DNA of 64,000 bases from Ulva prolifera (lineage: Eukaryota > Chlorophyta > Ulvophyceae > Ulvales > Ulvaceae). Positions 22,538 to 36,364 of the stretch are shown piece by piece (positions within the stretch are counted from its first letter, which is position 1; each line of letters starts with the position of its first letter). The stretch covers positions 11,023,943 to 11,087,942 of the forward strand of contig CM041199.1 in assembly GCA_023078555.1 (NCBI GenBank), written 5' to 3'. The notes under the pieces were generated by a model. It had not been told where the DNA came from and ran no database searches. It worked only from the letters and a program-made list of their open reading frames with translations. Position numbers and translations under genes: made by a program.

Positions 22538-23534
22538 ATGGACTTGGTTGTAGCCACGCAACCCCCCGCGCATCAAAAGGTACGTCGACATGAACATTCA
22601 AAGATGTTGGGGGGTATGGGATGTCCATCATTCATTGCGTATTTTCTGCAGACACCATGGAGTGGTGTAATGCAAAAGTGCACACTTTCCACCAACCCAT
22701 GTGAACGGACTTGGTTGCAGCCACGCAACCCCCCGCACATCAAAGGTACGATGACATGAACATTCTAAGATGTTGGGGGGTATGGGATGTCCATCATTCA
22801 TTGCGTATTTTCTGCAGACACCATGGCGTGGTGTGGTGCAAAAGTGCACACTTTCCACCAACCCATGTGAATGGACTTGGTTGTAGCCACGCAACCCCCC
22901 GCGCATGAAAAGGTACGTCGCCATGAACATTCCAAGATGTTGGGGGGTATGGGATGATTATCATTCATTGCATATTTGCTGGTGACTCCCAGGAGTGGCG
23001 TGGGGCAAAAGTGCACACTTTTCACCAACCATGTGAATGGACTTGGCTATAGACAAGCATACCCCCGCGCACCATAGGGAAGTTGCCAGAAACATCCTTT
23101 GATTCTGAAAGATCTAGGACGTCAAGTATGCATTTCACAGTTGTTGCTAACTTCCAGGAGTGGCGTGGAACAAAAGTGCACACTTTTCACCAACCATGTG
23201 AATGGACTTGGTTGTAGCCACGCAACCCCCCGCGCAGCAAAAGGTACGTCGCCATCAACATTCCAAGATGTTGGGGGGTATGGGATGTCCATCATTCATT
23301 GCGTATTTTCTGCAGACACCATGGAGTGGTGTAATGCAAAAGTGCACACTTTCCACCAACCCATGTGAACGGACTTGGTTGCAGCCACGCAACCCCCCGC
23401 ACATCAAAGGTACGATGACATGAACATTCTAAGATGTTGGGGGGTATGGGATGTCCATCATTCATTGCGTATTTTCTGCAGACACCATGGCGTGGTGTGG
23501 TGCAAAAGTGCACACTTTCCACCAACCCATGTGA
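22538..23534 (+). repeat. Higher-order repeat, 997 bp, copy 2
   Basis: Matches 21541-22537. After it the same members recur at a shorter 664 bp (four-monomer) step, with C monomers at 23046, 23709 and 24207. Confidence 0.85.
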
Positions 23535-26500
23535 ATGGACTTGGTTGTAGCCACGCAACCCCCCGCGCATGAAAAGGTACGTCGCCATGAACATTCCAAG
23601 ATGTTGGGGGGTATGGGATGATTATCATTCATTGCATATTTGCTGGTGACTCCCAGGAGTGGCGTGGGGCAAAAGTGCACACTTTTCACCAACCATGTGA
23701 ATGGACTTGGCTATAGACAAGCATACCCCCGCGCACCATAGGGAAGTTGCCAGAAACATCCTTTGATTCTGAAAGATCTAGGACGTCAAGTATGCATTTC
23801 ACAGTTGTTGCTAACTTCCAGGAGTGGCGTGGAACAAAAGTGCACACTTTTCACCAACCATGTGAATGGACTTGGTTGTAGCCACGCAACCCCCCGCGCA
23901 GCAAAAGGTACGTCGCCATCAACATTCCAAGATGTTGGGGGGTATGGGATGTCCATCATTCATTGCGTATTTTCTGCAGACACCATGGAGTGGTGTGGTG
24001 CAAAAGTGCACACTTTCCACCAACCCATGTGAATGGACTTGGTTGTAGCCACGCAACCCCCCGCGCATGAAAAGGTACGTCGCCATGAACATTCCAAGAT
24101 GTTGGGGGGTATGGGATGATTATCATTCATTGCATATTTGCTGGTGACTCCCAGGAGTGGCGTGGGGCAAAAGTGCACACTTTTCACCAACCATGTGAAT
24201 GGACTTGGCTATAGACAAGCATACCCCCGCGCACCATAGGGAAGTTGCCAGAAACATCATTTGATTCTGAAAGATCTAGGACGTCAAGTATGCATTTCAC
24301 AGTTGTTGCTAACTTCCAGGAGTGGCGTGGAACAAAAGTGCACACTTTTCACCAACCATGTGAATGGACTTGGTTGCAGCCACGCAACCCCCCGCACATC
24401 AAAGGTACGATGACATGAACATTCTAAGATGTTGGGGGGTATGGGATGTCCATCATTCATTGCGTATTTTCTGCAGACACCATGGCGTGGTGTGGTGCAA
24501 AAGTGCACACTTTCCACCAACCCATGTGAATGGACTTGGTTGTAGCCACGCAACCCCCCGCGCATGAAAAGGTACGTCGCCATGAACATTCCAAGATGTT
24601 GGGGGGTATGGGATGATTATCGTTCATTGCATATTTGCTGCTAACTTCCAGGAGTGGCGTGGAACAAAAGTGCACACTTTTCACCAACCATGTGAATGGA
24701 CTTGGTTGTAGCCACGCAACCCCCCGCGCATCAAAAGGTACGTCGCCATCAACATTCCAAGATGTTGGGGGCTATGGGATGTCCATCATTCATTGCGTAT
24801 TTTCTGCAGACACCATGGAGTGGTGTGGTGCAAAAGTGCACACTTTCCACCAACCCATGTGAATGGACTTGGTTGTAGCCACGCAACCCCCCGCGCATCA
24901 AAAGGTACGTCCCCATGAACATTCAAAGATGTTGGGGGGTATGGGATGTCCATCATCCATTGCGTATTTTCTGCATACACCATGGAGTGGTGTGGTGCAA
25001 AAGTGCACATTTTCCACCAACCCATGTGAATGGACTTGGTTGTAGCCACGCAACCCCCCGCGCATCAAAAGGTACGTCCCCATGAACATTCAAAGATGTT
25101 GGGGGGTATGGGATGTCCATCATCCATTGCGTATTTTCTGCAGTCACCATGGAGTGGTGTGGTGCAAAAGTGCACACTTTCCACCAACCCATGTGAATGG
25201 ACTTGGTTGTAGCCACGCAACCCCCCGCGCATCAAAAGGTACGTCGCCATGAACATTCCAAGATGTTGGGGGGTATGGGATGATTATCGTTCATTGCATA
25301 TTTGCTGCTGACTCCCAGGAGTGGCGTGGGGCAAAAGTGCACACTTTTCACCAACCATGTGAATGGACTTGGTTGTAGCCACGCAACCCCCCGCGCATGA
25401 AAAGGTACGTCGCCATGAACATTCCAAGATGTTGGGGGGTATGGGATGATTATCATTCATTGCATATTTGCTGGTGACTCCCAGGAGTGGCGTGGGGCAA
25501 AAGTGCACACTTTTCACCAACCATGTGAATGGACTCGGCTATAGACAAGCATACCCCCGCGCACCATAGGGAAGTTGCCAGAAACATCCTTTGATTCTGA
25601 AAGATCTAGGACGTCAAGTATGCATTTCACAGTTGTTGCTAACTTCCAGGAGTGGCGTGGAACAAAAGTGCACACTTTTCACCAACCATGTGAATGGACT
25701 TGGTTGTAGCCACGCAACCCCCCGCGCAGCAAAAGGTACGTCGCCATCAACATTCCAAGATGTTGGGGGGTATGGGATGTCCATCATTCATTGCGTATTT
25801 TCTGCAGACACCATGGAGTGGTGTAATGCAAAAGTGCACACTTTCCACCAACCCATGTGAACGGACTTGGTTGCAGCCACGCAACCCCCCGCACATCAAA
25901 GGTACGATGACATGAACATTCCAAGATGTTGGGGGGTATGGGATGTCCATCATTCATTGCGTATTTTCTGCAGACACCATGGAGTGGTGTGGTGCAAAAA
26001 TGCACACTTTCCACCAACCCATGTGAATGGACTTGGTTGTAGCCACGCAACCCCCCGCGCAGCAAAAGGTACGTTGCCATCAACATTCCAAGATGTTGGG
26101 GGGTTTGGGATGTCCATCATTCATTGCGTATTTTCTGCAGACACCATGGAGTGGTGTGGTGCAAAAGTGCACACTTTCCACCAACCCATGTGAATGGACT
26201 TGGTTGCAGCCACGCAACCCCCCGCACATCAAAGGTACGATGACATGAACATTCCAAGATGTTGGGGGGTATGGGATGTCCATCATTCATTGCGTATTTT
26301 CTGCAGACACCATGGAGTGGTGTAATGCAAAAGTGCACACTTTCCACCAACCCATGTGAACGGACTTGGTTGCAGCCACGCAACCCCCCGCACATCAAAG
26401 GTACGATGACATGAACATTCCAAGATGTTGGGGGGTATGGGATGTCCATCATTCATTGCGTATTTTCTGCAGACACCATGGAGTGGTGTGGTGCAAAAAT

Positions 26501-26800
26501 GCACACTTTCCACCAACCCATGTGAATGGACTTGGTTGTAGCCACGCAACCCCCCGCGCAGCAAAAGGTACGTTGCCATCAACATTCCAAGATGTTGGGG
26601 GGTTTGGGATGTCCATCATTCATTGCGTATTTTCTGCAGACACCATGGTGTGGTGTGGTGCAAAAGTGCACACTTTCCACCAACCCATGTGAATGGACTT
26701 GGTTGTAGCCACGCAACCCCCCGCGCATGAAAAGGTACGTCGCCATGAACATTCCAAGATGTTGGGGGGTATGGGATGATTATCATTCATTGCATATTTG

Positions 26801-28187
26801 CTGCTGACTCCCAGGAGTGGCGTGGGGCAAAAGTGCACACTTTTCACCAACCATGTGAATGGACTTGGCTATAGACAAGCATACCCCCGCGCACCATAGG
26901 GAAGTTGCCAGAAACATCCTTTGATTCTGAAAGATCTAGGACGTCAAGTATGCATTTCACAGTTGTTGCTAACTTCCAGGAGTGGCGTGGAACAAAAGTG
27001 CACACTTTTCACCAACCATGTGAATGGACTTGGTTGTAGCCACGCAACCCCCCGCGCAGCAAAAGGTACGTCGCCATCAACATTCCAAGATGTTGGGGGG
27101 TATGGGATGTCCATCATTCATTGCGTATTTTCTGCAGACACCATGGAGTGGTGTAATGCAAAAGTGCACACTTTCCACCAACCCATGTGAACGGACTTGG
27201 TTGCAGCCACGCAACCCCCCGCACATCAAAGGTACGATGACATGAACATTCCAAGATGTTGGGGGGTATGGGATGTCCATCATTCATTGCGTATTTTCTG
27301 CAGACACCATGGAGTGGTGTGGTGCAAAAATGCACACTTTCCACCAACCCATGTGAATGGACTTGGTTGTAGCCACGCAACCCCCCGCGCAGCAAAAGGT
27401 ACGTTGCCATCAACATTCCAAGATGTTGGGGGGTTTGGGATGTCCATCATTCATTGCGTATTTTCTGCAGACACCATGGTGTGGTGTGGTGCAAAAGTGC
27501 ACACTTTCCACCAACCCATGTGAATGGACTTGGTTGTAGCCACGCAACCCCCCGCGCATGAAAAGGTACGTCGCCATGAACATTCCAAGATGTTGGGGGG
27601 TATGGGATGATTATCATTCATTGCATATTTGCTGCTGACTCCCAGGAGTGGCGTGGGGCAAAAGTGCACACTTTTCACCAACCATGTGAATGGACTTGGT
27701 TGTAGCCACGCAACCCCCCCGCGCATGAAAAGGTACGTCGCCATGAACATTCCAAGATGTTGGGGGGTATGGGATGATTATCATTCATTGCATATTTGCT
27801 GGTGACTCCCAGGAGTGGCGTGGGGCAAAAGTGCACACTTTTCACCAACCATGTGAATGGACTCGGCTATAGACAAGCATACCCCCGCGCACCATAGGGA
27901 AGTTGCCAGAAACATCCTTTGATTCTGAAAGATCTAGGACGTCAAGTATGCATTTCACAGTTGTTGCTAACTTCCAGGAGTGGCGTGGAACAAAAGTGCA
28001 CACTTTTCACCAACCATGTGAATGGACTTGGTTGTAGCCACGCAACCCCCCGCGCAGCAAAAGGTACGTCGCCATCAACATTCCAAGATGTTGGGGGGTA
28101 TGGGATGTCCATCATTCATTGCGTATTTTCTGCAGACACCATGGAGTGGTGTAATGCAAAAGTGCACACTTTCCACCAACCCATGTG
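26801..28187 (+). repeat. Segmental duplicate, copy 1 (spacing 2,330 bp)
   Basis: About 1.39 kb matching 29131-30517 at a fourteen-monomer spacing. Shared private marks are CACCATGGTGTGG (near 27473 and 29803), the seven-C run (27714-27720 and 30044-30050) and GGACTCGGCTATAG (near 27862 and 30192). The copies part where this one continues GAACGGACTTGG and the other GAATAGACTTGG. Confidence 0.88.
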
Positions 28188-29130
28188 AACGGACTTGGTT
28201 GCAGCCACGCAACCCCCCGCACATCAAAGGTACGATGACATGAACATTCCAAGATGTTGGGGGGTATGGGATGTCCATCATTCATTGCGTATTTTCTGCA
28301 GACACCATGGAGTGGTGTGGTGCAAAAATGCACACTTTCCACCAACCCATGTGAATGGACTTGGTTGTAGCCACGCAACCCCCCGCGCAGCAAAAGGTAC
28401 GTTGCCATCAACATTCCAAGATGTTGGGGGGTTTGGGATGTCCATCATTCATTGCGTATTTTCTGCAGACACCATGGAGTGGTGTGGTGCAAAAGTGCAC
28501 ACTTTCCACCAACCCATGTGAATGGACTTGGTTGTAGCCACGCAACCCCCCGCGCAGCAAAAGGTACGTTGCCATCAACATTCCAAGATGTTGGGGGGTT
28601 TGGGATGTCCATCATTCATTGCGTATTTTCTGCAGACACCATGGAGTGGTGTGGTGCAAAAGTGCACACTTTCCACCAACCCATGTGAATGGACTTGGTT
28701 GTAGCCACGCAACCCCCCGCGCATCAAAAGGTACGTCCCCATGAACATTCAAAGATGTTGGGGGGTATGGGATGTCCATCATCCATTGCGTATTTTCTGC
28801 AGACACCATGGCGTGGTGTGGTGCAAAAGTGCACACTTTCCACCAACCCATGTGAATGGACTTGGTTGTAGCCACGCAACCCCCCGCGCATCAAAAGGTA
28901 CGTCGCCATGAACATTCAAAGATGTTGGGGGGTATGAGATGTCCATCATTCATTGCGTATTTTCTGCAGACACCATGGAGTGGTGTGGTGCAAAAATGCA
29001 CACTTTCCACCAACCCATGTGAATGGACTTGGTTGTAGCCACGCAACCCCCCGCGCATGAAAAGGTACGTCGCCATGAACATTCCAAGATGTTGGGGGGT
29101 ATGGGATGATTATCATTCATTGCATATTTG

Positions 29131-30517
29131 CTGGTGACTCCCAGGAGTGGCGTGGGGCAAAAGTGCACACTTTTCACCAACCATGTGAATGGACTTGGCT
29201 ATAGACAAGCATACCCCCGCGCACCATAGGGAAGTTGCCAGAAACATCCTTTGATTCTGAAAGATCTAGGACGTCAAGTATGCATTTCACAGTTGTTGCT
29301 AACTTCCAGGAGTGGCGTGGAACAAAAGTGCACACTTTTCACCAACCATGTGAATGGACTTGGTTGTAGCCACGCAACCCCCCGCGCAGCAAAAGGTACG
29401 TCGCCATCAACATTCCAAGATGTTGGGGGGTATGGGATGTCCATCATTCATTGCGTATTTTCTGCAGACACCATGGAGTGGTGTAATGCAAAAGTGCACA
29501 CTTTCCACCAACCCATGTGAACGGACTTGGTTGCAGCCACGCAACCCCCCGCACATCAAAGGTACGATGACATGAACATTCCAAGATGTTGGGGGGTATG
29601 GGATGTCCATCATTCATTGCGTATTTTCTGCAGACACCATGGAGTGGTGTGGTGCAAAAATGCACACTTTCCACCAACCCATGTGAATGGACTTGGTTGT
29701 AGCCACGCAACCCCCCGCGCAGCAAAAGGTACGTTGCCATCAACATTCCAAGATGTTGGGGGGTTTGGGATGTCCATCATTCATTGCGTATTTTCTGCAG
29801 ACACCATGGTGTGGTGTGGTGCAAAAGTGCACACTTTCCACCAACCCATGTGAATGGACTTGGTTGTAGCCACGCAACCCCCCGCGCATGAAAAGGTACG
29901 TCGCCATGAACATTCCAAGATGTTGGGGGGTATGGGATGATTATCATTCATTGCATATTTGCTGCTGACTCCCAGGAGTGGCGTGGGGCAAAAGTGCACA
30001 CTTTTCACCAACCATGTGAATGGACTTGGTTGTAGCCACGCAACCCCCCCGCGCATGAAAAGGTACGTCGCCATGAACATTCCAAGATGTTGGGGGGTAT
30101 GGGATGATTATCATTCATTGCATATTTGCTGGTGACTCCCAGGAGTGGCGTGGGGCAAAAGTGCACACTTTTCACCAACCATGTGAATGGACTCGGCTAT
30201 AGACAAGCATACCCCCGCGCACCATAGGGAAGTTGCCAGAAACATCCTTTGATTCTGAAAGATCTAGGACGTCAAGTATGCATTTCACAGTTGTTGCTAA
30301 CTTCCAGGAGTGGCGTGGAACAAAAGTGCACACTTTTCACCAACCATGTGAATGGACTTGGTTGTAGCCACGCAACCCCCCGCGCAGCAAAAGGTACGTC
30401 GCCATCAACATTCCAAGATGTTGGGGGGTATGGGATGTCCATCATTCATTGCGTATTTTCTGCAGACACCATGGAGTGGTGTAATGCAAAAGTGCACACT
30501 TTCCACCAACCCATGTG
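29131..30517 (+). repeat. Segmental duplicate, copy 2 (spacing 2,330 bp)
   Basis: Partner of 26801-28187. The DNA between the two copies (28.4-29.05 kb) in turn resembles 19.97-20.6 kb, so distant parts of the array share blocks as well as neighbours. Confidence 0.88.
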
Positions 30518-31190
30518 AATAGACTTGGTTGTAGCCACGCAACCCCCCGCGCAGCAAAAGGTACGTCGCCATCAACATTCCAAGATGTTGGGGGGTATGG
30601 GATGTCCATCATTCATTGCGTATTTTCTGCAGACACCATGGAGTGGTGTAATGCAAAAGTGCACACTTTCCACCAACCCATGTGAACGGACTTGGTTGCA
30701 GCCACGCAACCCCCCGCACATCAAAGGTACGATGACATGAACATTCCAAGATGTTGGGGGGTATGGGATGTCCATCATTCATTGCGTATTTTCTGCAGAC
30801 ACCATGGAGTGGTGTGGTGCAAAAATGCACACTTTCCACCAACCCATGTGAATGGACTTGGTTGTAGCCACGCAACCCCCCGCGCAGCAAAAGGTACGTT
30901 GCCATCAACATTCCAAGATGTTGGGGGGTTTGGGATGTCCATCATTCATTGCGTATTTTCTGCAGACACCATGGAGTGGTGTGGTGCAAAAGTGCACACT
31001 TTCCACCAACCCATGTGAATGGACTTGGTTGTAGCCACGCAACCCCCCGCGCAGCAAAAGGTACGTTGCCATCAACATTCCAAGATGTTGGGGGGTTTGG
31101 GATGTCCATCATTCATTGCGTATTTTCTGCAGACACCATGGAGTGGTGTGGTGCAAAAGTGCACACTTTCCACCAACCCATGTGAATGGA
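30518..31190 (+). repeat. Segmental duplicate, copy 1 (spacing 1,168 bp)
   Basis: Four monomers beginning at the variant GAATAGACTTGG, matching 31686-32358 at a seven-monomer spacing. They include two successive B units with GGGGGGTTTGGGATG. Confidence 0.8.
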
Positions 31191-31685
31191 CTTGGTTGTA
31201 GCCACGCAATCCCCCGCGCATCAAAAGGTACGTCGACTTGAACATTCAAAGATGTTGGGGGGTATGGGATGTCCATCATTCATTGCGTATTTTCTGCAGA
31301 CACCATGGCGTGGTGTGGTGCAAAAGTGCACACTTTCCACCAACCCATGTGAATGGACTTGGTTGTAGCCACGCAACCCCCCGCGCATCAAAAGGTACGT
31401 CGCCATGAACATTCAAAGATGTTGGGGGGTATGAGATGTCCATCATTCATTGCGTATTTTCTGCAGACACCATGGAGTGGTGTGGTGCAAAAATGCACAC
31501 TTTCCACCAACCCATGTGAATGGACTTGGTTGTAGCCACGCAACCCCCCGCGCAGCAAAAGGTACGTTGCCATCAACATTCCAAGATGTTGGGGGGTATG
31601 GGATGTCCATCATTCATTGCGTATTTTCTGCAGACACCATGGCGTGGTGTGGTGCAAAAGTGTACACTTTCCACCAACCCATGTG

Positions 31686-32358
31686 AATAGACTTGGTTGT
31701 AGCCACGCAACCCCCCGCGCAGCAAAAGGTACGTCGCCATCAACATTCCAAGATGTTGGGGGGTATGGGATGTCCATCATTCATTGCGTATTTTCTGCAG
31801 ACACCATGGAGTGGTGTAATGCAAAAGTGCACACTTTCCACCAACCCATGTGAACGGACTTGGTTGCAGCCACGCAACCCCCCGCACATCAAAGGTACGA
31901 TGACATGAACATTCCAAGATGTTGGGGGGTATGGGATGTCCATCATTCATTGCGTATTTTCTGCAGACACCATGGAGTGGTGTGGTGCAAAAATGCACAC
32001 TTTCCACCAACCCATGTGAATGGACTTGGTTGTAGCCACGCAACCCCCCGCGCAGCAAAAGGTACGTTGCCATCAACATTCCAAGATGTTGGGGGGTTTG
32101 GGATGTCCATCATTCATTGCGTATTTTCTGCAGACACCATGGAGTGGTGTGGTGCAAAAGTGCACACTTTCCACCAACCCATGTGAATGGACTTGGTTGT
32201 AGCCACGCAACCCCCCGCGCAGCAAAAGGTACGTTGCCATCAACATTCCAAGATGTTGGGGGGTTTGGGATGTCCATCATTCATTGCGTATTTTCTGCAG
32301 ACACCATGGAGTGGTGTGGTGCAAAAGTGCACACTTTCCACCAACCCATGTGAATGGA
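31686..32358 (+). repeat. Segmental duplicate, copy 2 (spacing 1,168 bp)
   Basis: Partner of 30518-31190. It is followed by a chimeric A/B monomer near 32.4 kb. Confidence 0.8.
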
Positions 32359-32702
32359 CTTGGTTGTAGCCACGCAACCCCCCGCGCATCAAAAGGTACG
32401 TCGCCGTCAACATTCCAAGATGTTGGGGGGTATGGGATGATTATCGTTCATTGCATATTTGCTGCTGACTCTCAGGAGTGGTGTGGTGCAAAAATGCACA
32501 CTTTCCACCAACCCATGTGAATGGACTTGGTTGTAGCCACGCAACCCCCCGCGCAGCAAAAGGTACGTTGCCATCAACATTCCAAGATGTTGGGGGGTTG
32601 GGGATGTCCATCATTCATTGCGTATTTTCTGCAGACACCATGGAGTGGTGTGGTGCAAAAGTGCACACTTTCCACCAACCCATGTGAATGGACTTGGTTG
32701 TA

Positions 32703-35700
32703 GCCACGCAACCCCCCGCACATCAAAGGTACGACTACATGAACATTCCAAGATGTTGGGGGGCATGGGATGTCCATCATTCATTGCGTATTTTCTGCAG
32801 ACACCATGGAGTGGTGTGGTGCAAAAGTGCACACTTTCCACCAACCCATGTGAATGGACTTGGTTGTAGCCACGCAATCCCCCGCGCATCAAAAGGTACG
32901 TCGACTTGAACATTCAAAGATGTTGGGGGGTATGGGATGTCCATCATTCATTGCGTATTTTCTGCAGACACCATGGCGTGGTGTGGTGCAAAAGTGCACA
33001 CTTTCCACCAACCCATGTGAATGGACTTGGTTGTAGCCACGCAACCCCCCGCGCAGCAAAAGGTACGTTGCCATCAACATTCCAAGATGTTGGGGGGTAT
33101 GGGATGTCCATCATTCATTGCGTATTTTCTGCAGACACCATGGCGTGGTGTGGTGCAAAAGTGTACACTTTCCACCAACCCATGTGAATAGACTTGGTTG
33201 TAGCCACGCAACCCCCCGCGCAGCAAAAGGTACATCGCGATCAACATTCCAAGATGTTGGGGGGTATGGGATGTCCATCATTCATTGCGTATTTTCTGCA
33301 GACACCATGGAGTGGTGTGGTGCAAAAGTGCACACTTTCCACCAACCCATGTGAATGGACTTGGTTGTAGCCACGCAACCCCCCGCGCATCAAAAGGTAC
33401 GTCCCCATGAACATTCAAAGATGTTGGGGGGTATGAGATGTCCATCATTCATTGCGTATTTTCTGCAGACACCATGGAGTGGTGTGGTGCAAAAATGCAC
33501 ACTTTCCACCAACCCATGTGAATGGACTTGGTTGTAGCCACGCAACCCCCCGCGCATCAAAAGGTACGTCGTCATGAACATTCCAAGATGTTGGGGGGTA
33601 TGGGATGATTATCGTTCATTGGATATTTGCTGCTGACTCCCAGGAGTGGCGTGGGGCAAAAGTGCACACTTTTCACCAACCATGTGAATGGACTTGGTTG
33701 TAGCCACGCAACCCCCCGCGCATGAAAAGGTACGTCGCCATGAACATTCCAAGATGTTGGGGGGTATGGGATGATTATCATTCATTGCATATTTGCTGGT
33801 GACTCCCAGGAGTGGCGTGGGGCAAAAGTGCACACTTTTCACCAACCATGTGAATGGACTTGGCTATAGACAAGCATACCCCCGCGCACCATAGGGAAGT
33901 TGCAAGAAACATCCTTTGATTCTGAAAGATCTAGGACGTCAAGTATGCATTTCACAGTTGTTGCTAACTTCCAGGAGTGGCGTGGAACAAAAGTGCACAC
34001 TTTTCACCAACCATGTGAATGGACTTGGTTGTAGCCACGCAACCCCCCGCGCAGCAAAAGGTACGTCGCCATCAACATTCCAAGATGTTGGGGGGTATGG
34101 GATGTCCATCATTTATTGCGTATTTTCTGCAGACACCATGGAGTGGTGTAATGCAAAAGTGCACACTTTCCACCAACCCATGTGAACGGACTTGGTTGCA
34201 GCCACGCAACCCCCCGCACATCAAAGGTACGATGACATGAACATTCCAAGACGTTGGGGGGTATGGGATGTCCATCATTCATTGCGTATTTTCTGCAGAC
34301 ACCATGGAGTGGTGTAATGCAAAAGTGCACACTTTCCACCAACCCATGTGAACGGACTTGGTTGCAGCCACGCAACCCCCCGCACATCAAAGGTACGACT
34401 ACATGAACATTCCAAGATGTTGGGGGGCATGGGATGTCCATCATTCATTGCGTATTTTCTGCAGACACCATGGAGTGGTGTGGTGCAAAAGTGCACACTT
34501 TCCACCAACCCATGTGAATGGACTTGGTTGTAGCCACGCAACCCCCCGCGCAGCAAAAGGTACGTCGACATGAACATTCAAAGATGTTGGGGGGTATGGG
34601 ATGTCCATCATTCATTGCGTATTTTCTGCAGACACCATGGCGTGGTGTGGTGCAAAAGTGCACACTTTCCACCAACCCATGTGAATGGACTTGGTTGTAG
34701 CCACGCAACCCCCCGCGCATCAAAAGGTACGTCGCCATGAACATTCAAAGATGTTGGGGGGTATGAGATGTCCATCATTCATTGCGTATTTTCTGCAGAC
34801 ACCATGGAGTGGTGTGGTGCAAAAATGCACACTTTCCACCAACCCATGTGAATGGGCTTGGTTGTAGCCACGCAACCCCCCGCGCAGCAAAAGGTACGTT
34901 GCCATCAACATTCCAAGATGTTGGGGGGTATGGGATGTCCATCATTCATTGCGTATTTTCTGCAGACACCATGGCGTGGTGTGGTGCAAAAGTGTACACT
35001 TTCCACCAACCCATGTGAATAGACTTGGTTGTAGCCACGCAACCCCCCGCGCAGCAAAAGGTACATCGCGATCAACATTCCAAGATGTTGGGGGGTATGG
35101 GATGTCCATCATTCATTGCGTATTTTCTGCAGACACCATGGAGTGGTGTGGTGCAAAAGTGCACACTTTCCACCAACCCATGTGAATGGACTTGGTTGTA
35201 GCCACGCAACCCCCCGCGCATCAAAAGGTACGTCGCCATGAACATTCCAAGATGTTGGGGGGTATGGGATGATTATCGTTCATTGCATATTTGCTGCTGA
35301 CTCCCAGGAGTGGCGTGGGGCAAAAGTGCACATTTTTCACCAACCATGTGAATGGACTTGGTTGTAGCCACGCAACCCCCCGCGCATGAAAAGGTACGTC
35401 GCCATGAACATTCCAAGATGTTGGGGGGTATGGGATGATTATCATTCATTGCATATTTGCTGGTGACTCCCAGGAGTGTCGTGGGGCAAAAGTGCACACT
35501 TTTCACCAACCATGTGAATGGACTTGGCTATAGACAAGCATACCCCCGCGCACCATAGGGAAGTTGCCAGAAACATCCTTTGATTCTGAAAGATCTAGGA
35601 CGTCAAGTATGCATTTCACAGTTGTTGCTAACTTCCAGGAGTGGCGTGGAACAAAAGTGCACACTTTTCACCAACCATGTGAATGGACTTGGTTGTAGCC

Positions 35701-36153
35701 ATGCAACCCCCCGCGCAGCAAAAGGTACGTCGCCATCAACATTCCAAGATGTTGGGGGGTATGGGATGTCCATCATTCATTGCGTATTTTCTGCAGACAC
35801 CATGGAGTGGTGTAATGCAAAAGTTCACACTTTCCACCAACCCATGTGAACGGACTTGGTTGCAGCCACGCAACCCCCCGCACATCAAAGGTACGATGAC
35901 ATGAACATTCCAAGATGTTGGGGGGCATGGGATATCCATCATTCATTGCGTATTTTCTGCAGACACCATGGAGTGGTGTGGTGCAAAAGTGCACACTTTC
36001 CACCAACCCATGTGAATAGACTTGGTTGTAGCCACGCAACCCCCCGCGCAGCAAAAGGTACGTTGCCATCAACGTTCCAAGATGTTGGGGGGTATGGGAT
36101 GTCCATCATTCATTGCGTATTTTCTGCAGACACCATGGCGTGGTGTGGTGCAA
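32703..36153 (+). repeat. Large higher-order repeat, copy 1 (spacing 3,662 then 3,829 bp)
   Basis: About 3.4 kb of array repeated at 36365-39982. The spacing is 3,662 bp up to about 32.99 kb and 3,829 bp afterwards, because the second copy contains one extra monomer of 167 bp. Few differences were seen (TTTATTGCG near 34113; ACACGATGG near 38465 in the other copy). Private marks are GTCGACTTGAAC, ACATCGCGATCAAC, GAATAGACTTGG and TTGCAAGAAAC. Confidence 0.88.
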
Positions 36154-36364
36154 AAGTGCACACTTTCCACCAACCCATGTGAATGGACTTGGTTGTAGCC
36201 ACGCAACCCCCCGCGCATCAAAAGGTACGTCGCCATGAACATTCAAAGATGTTGGGGGGTATGAGATGTCCATCATTCATTGCGTATTTTCTGCAGACAC
36301 CATGGAGTGGTGTGGTGCAAAAATGCACACTTTCCACCAACCCATGTGAATGGACTTGGTTGTA

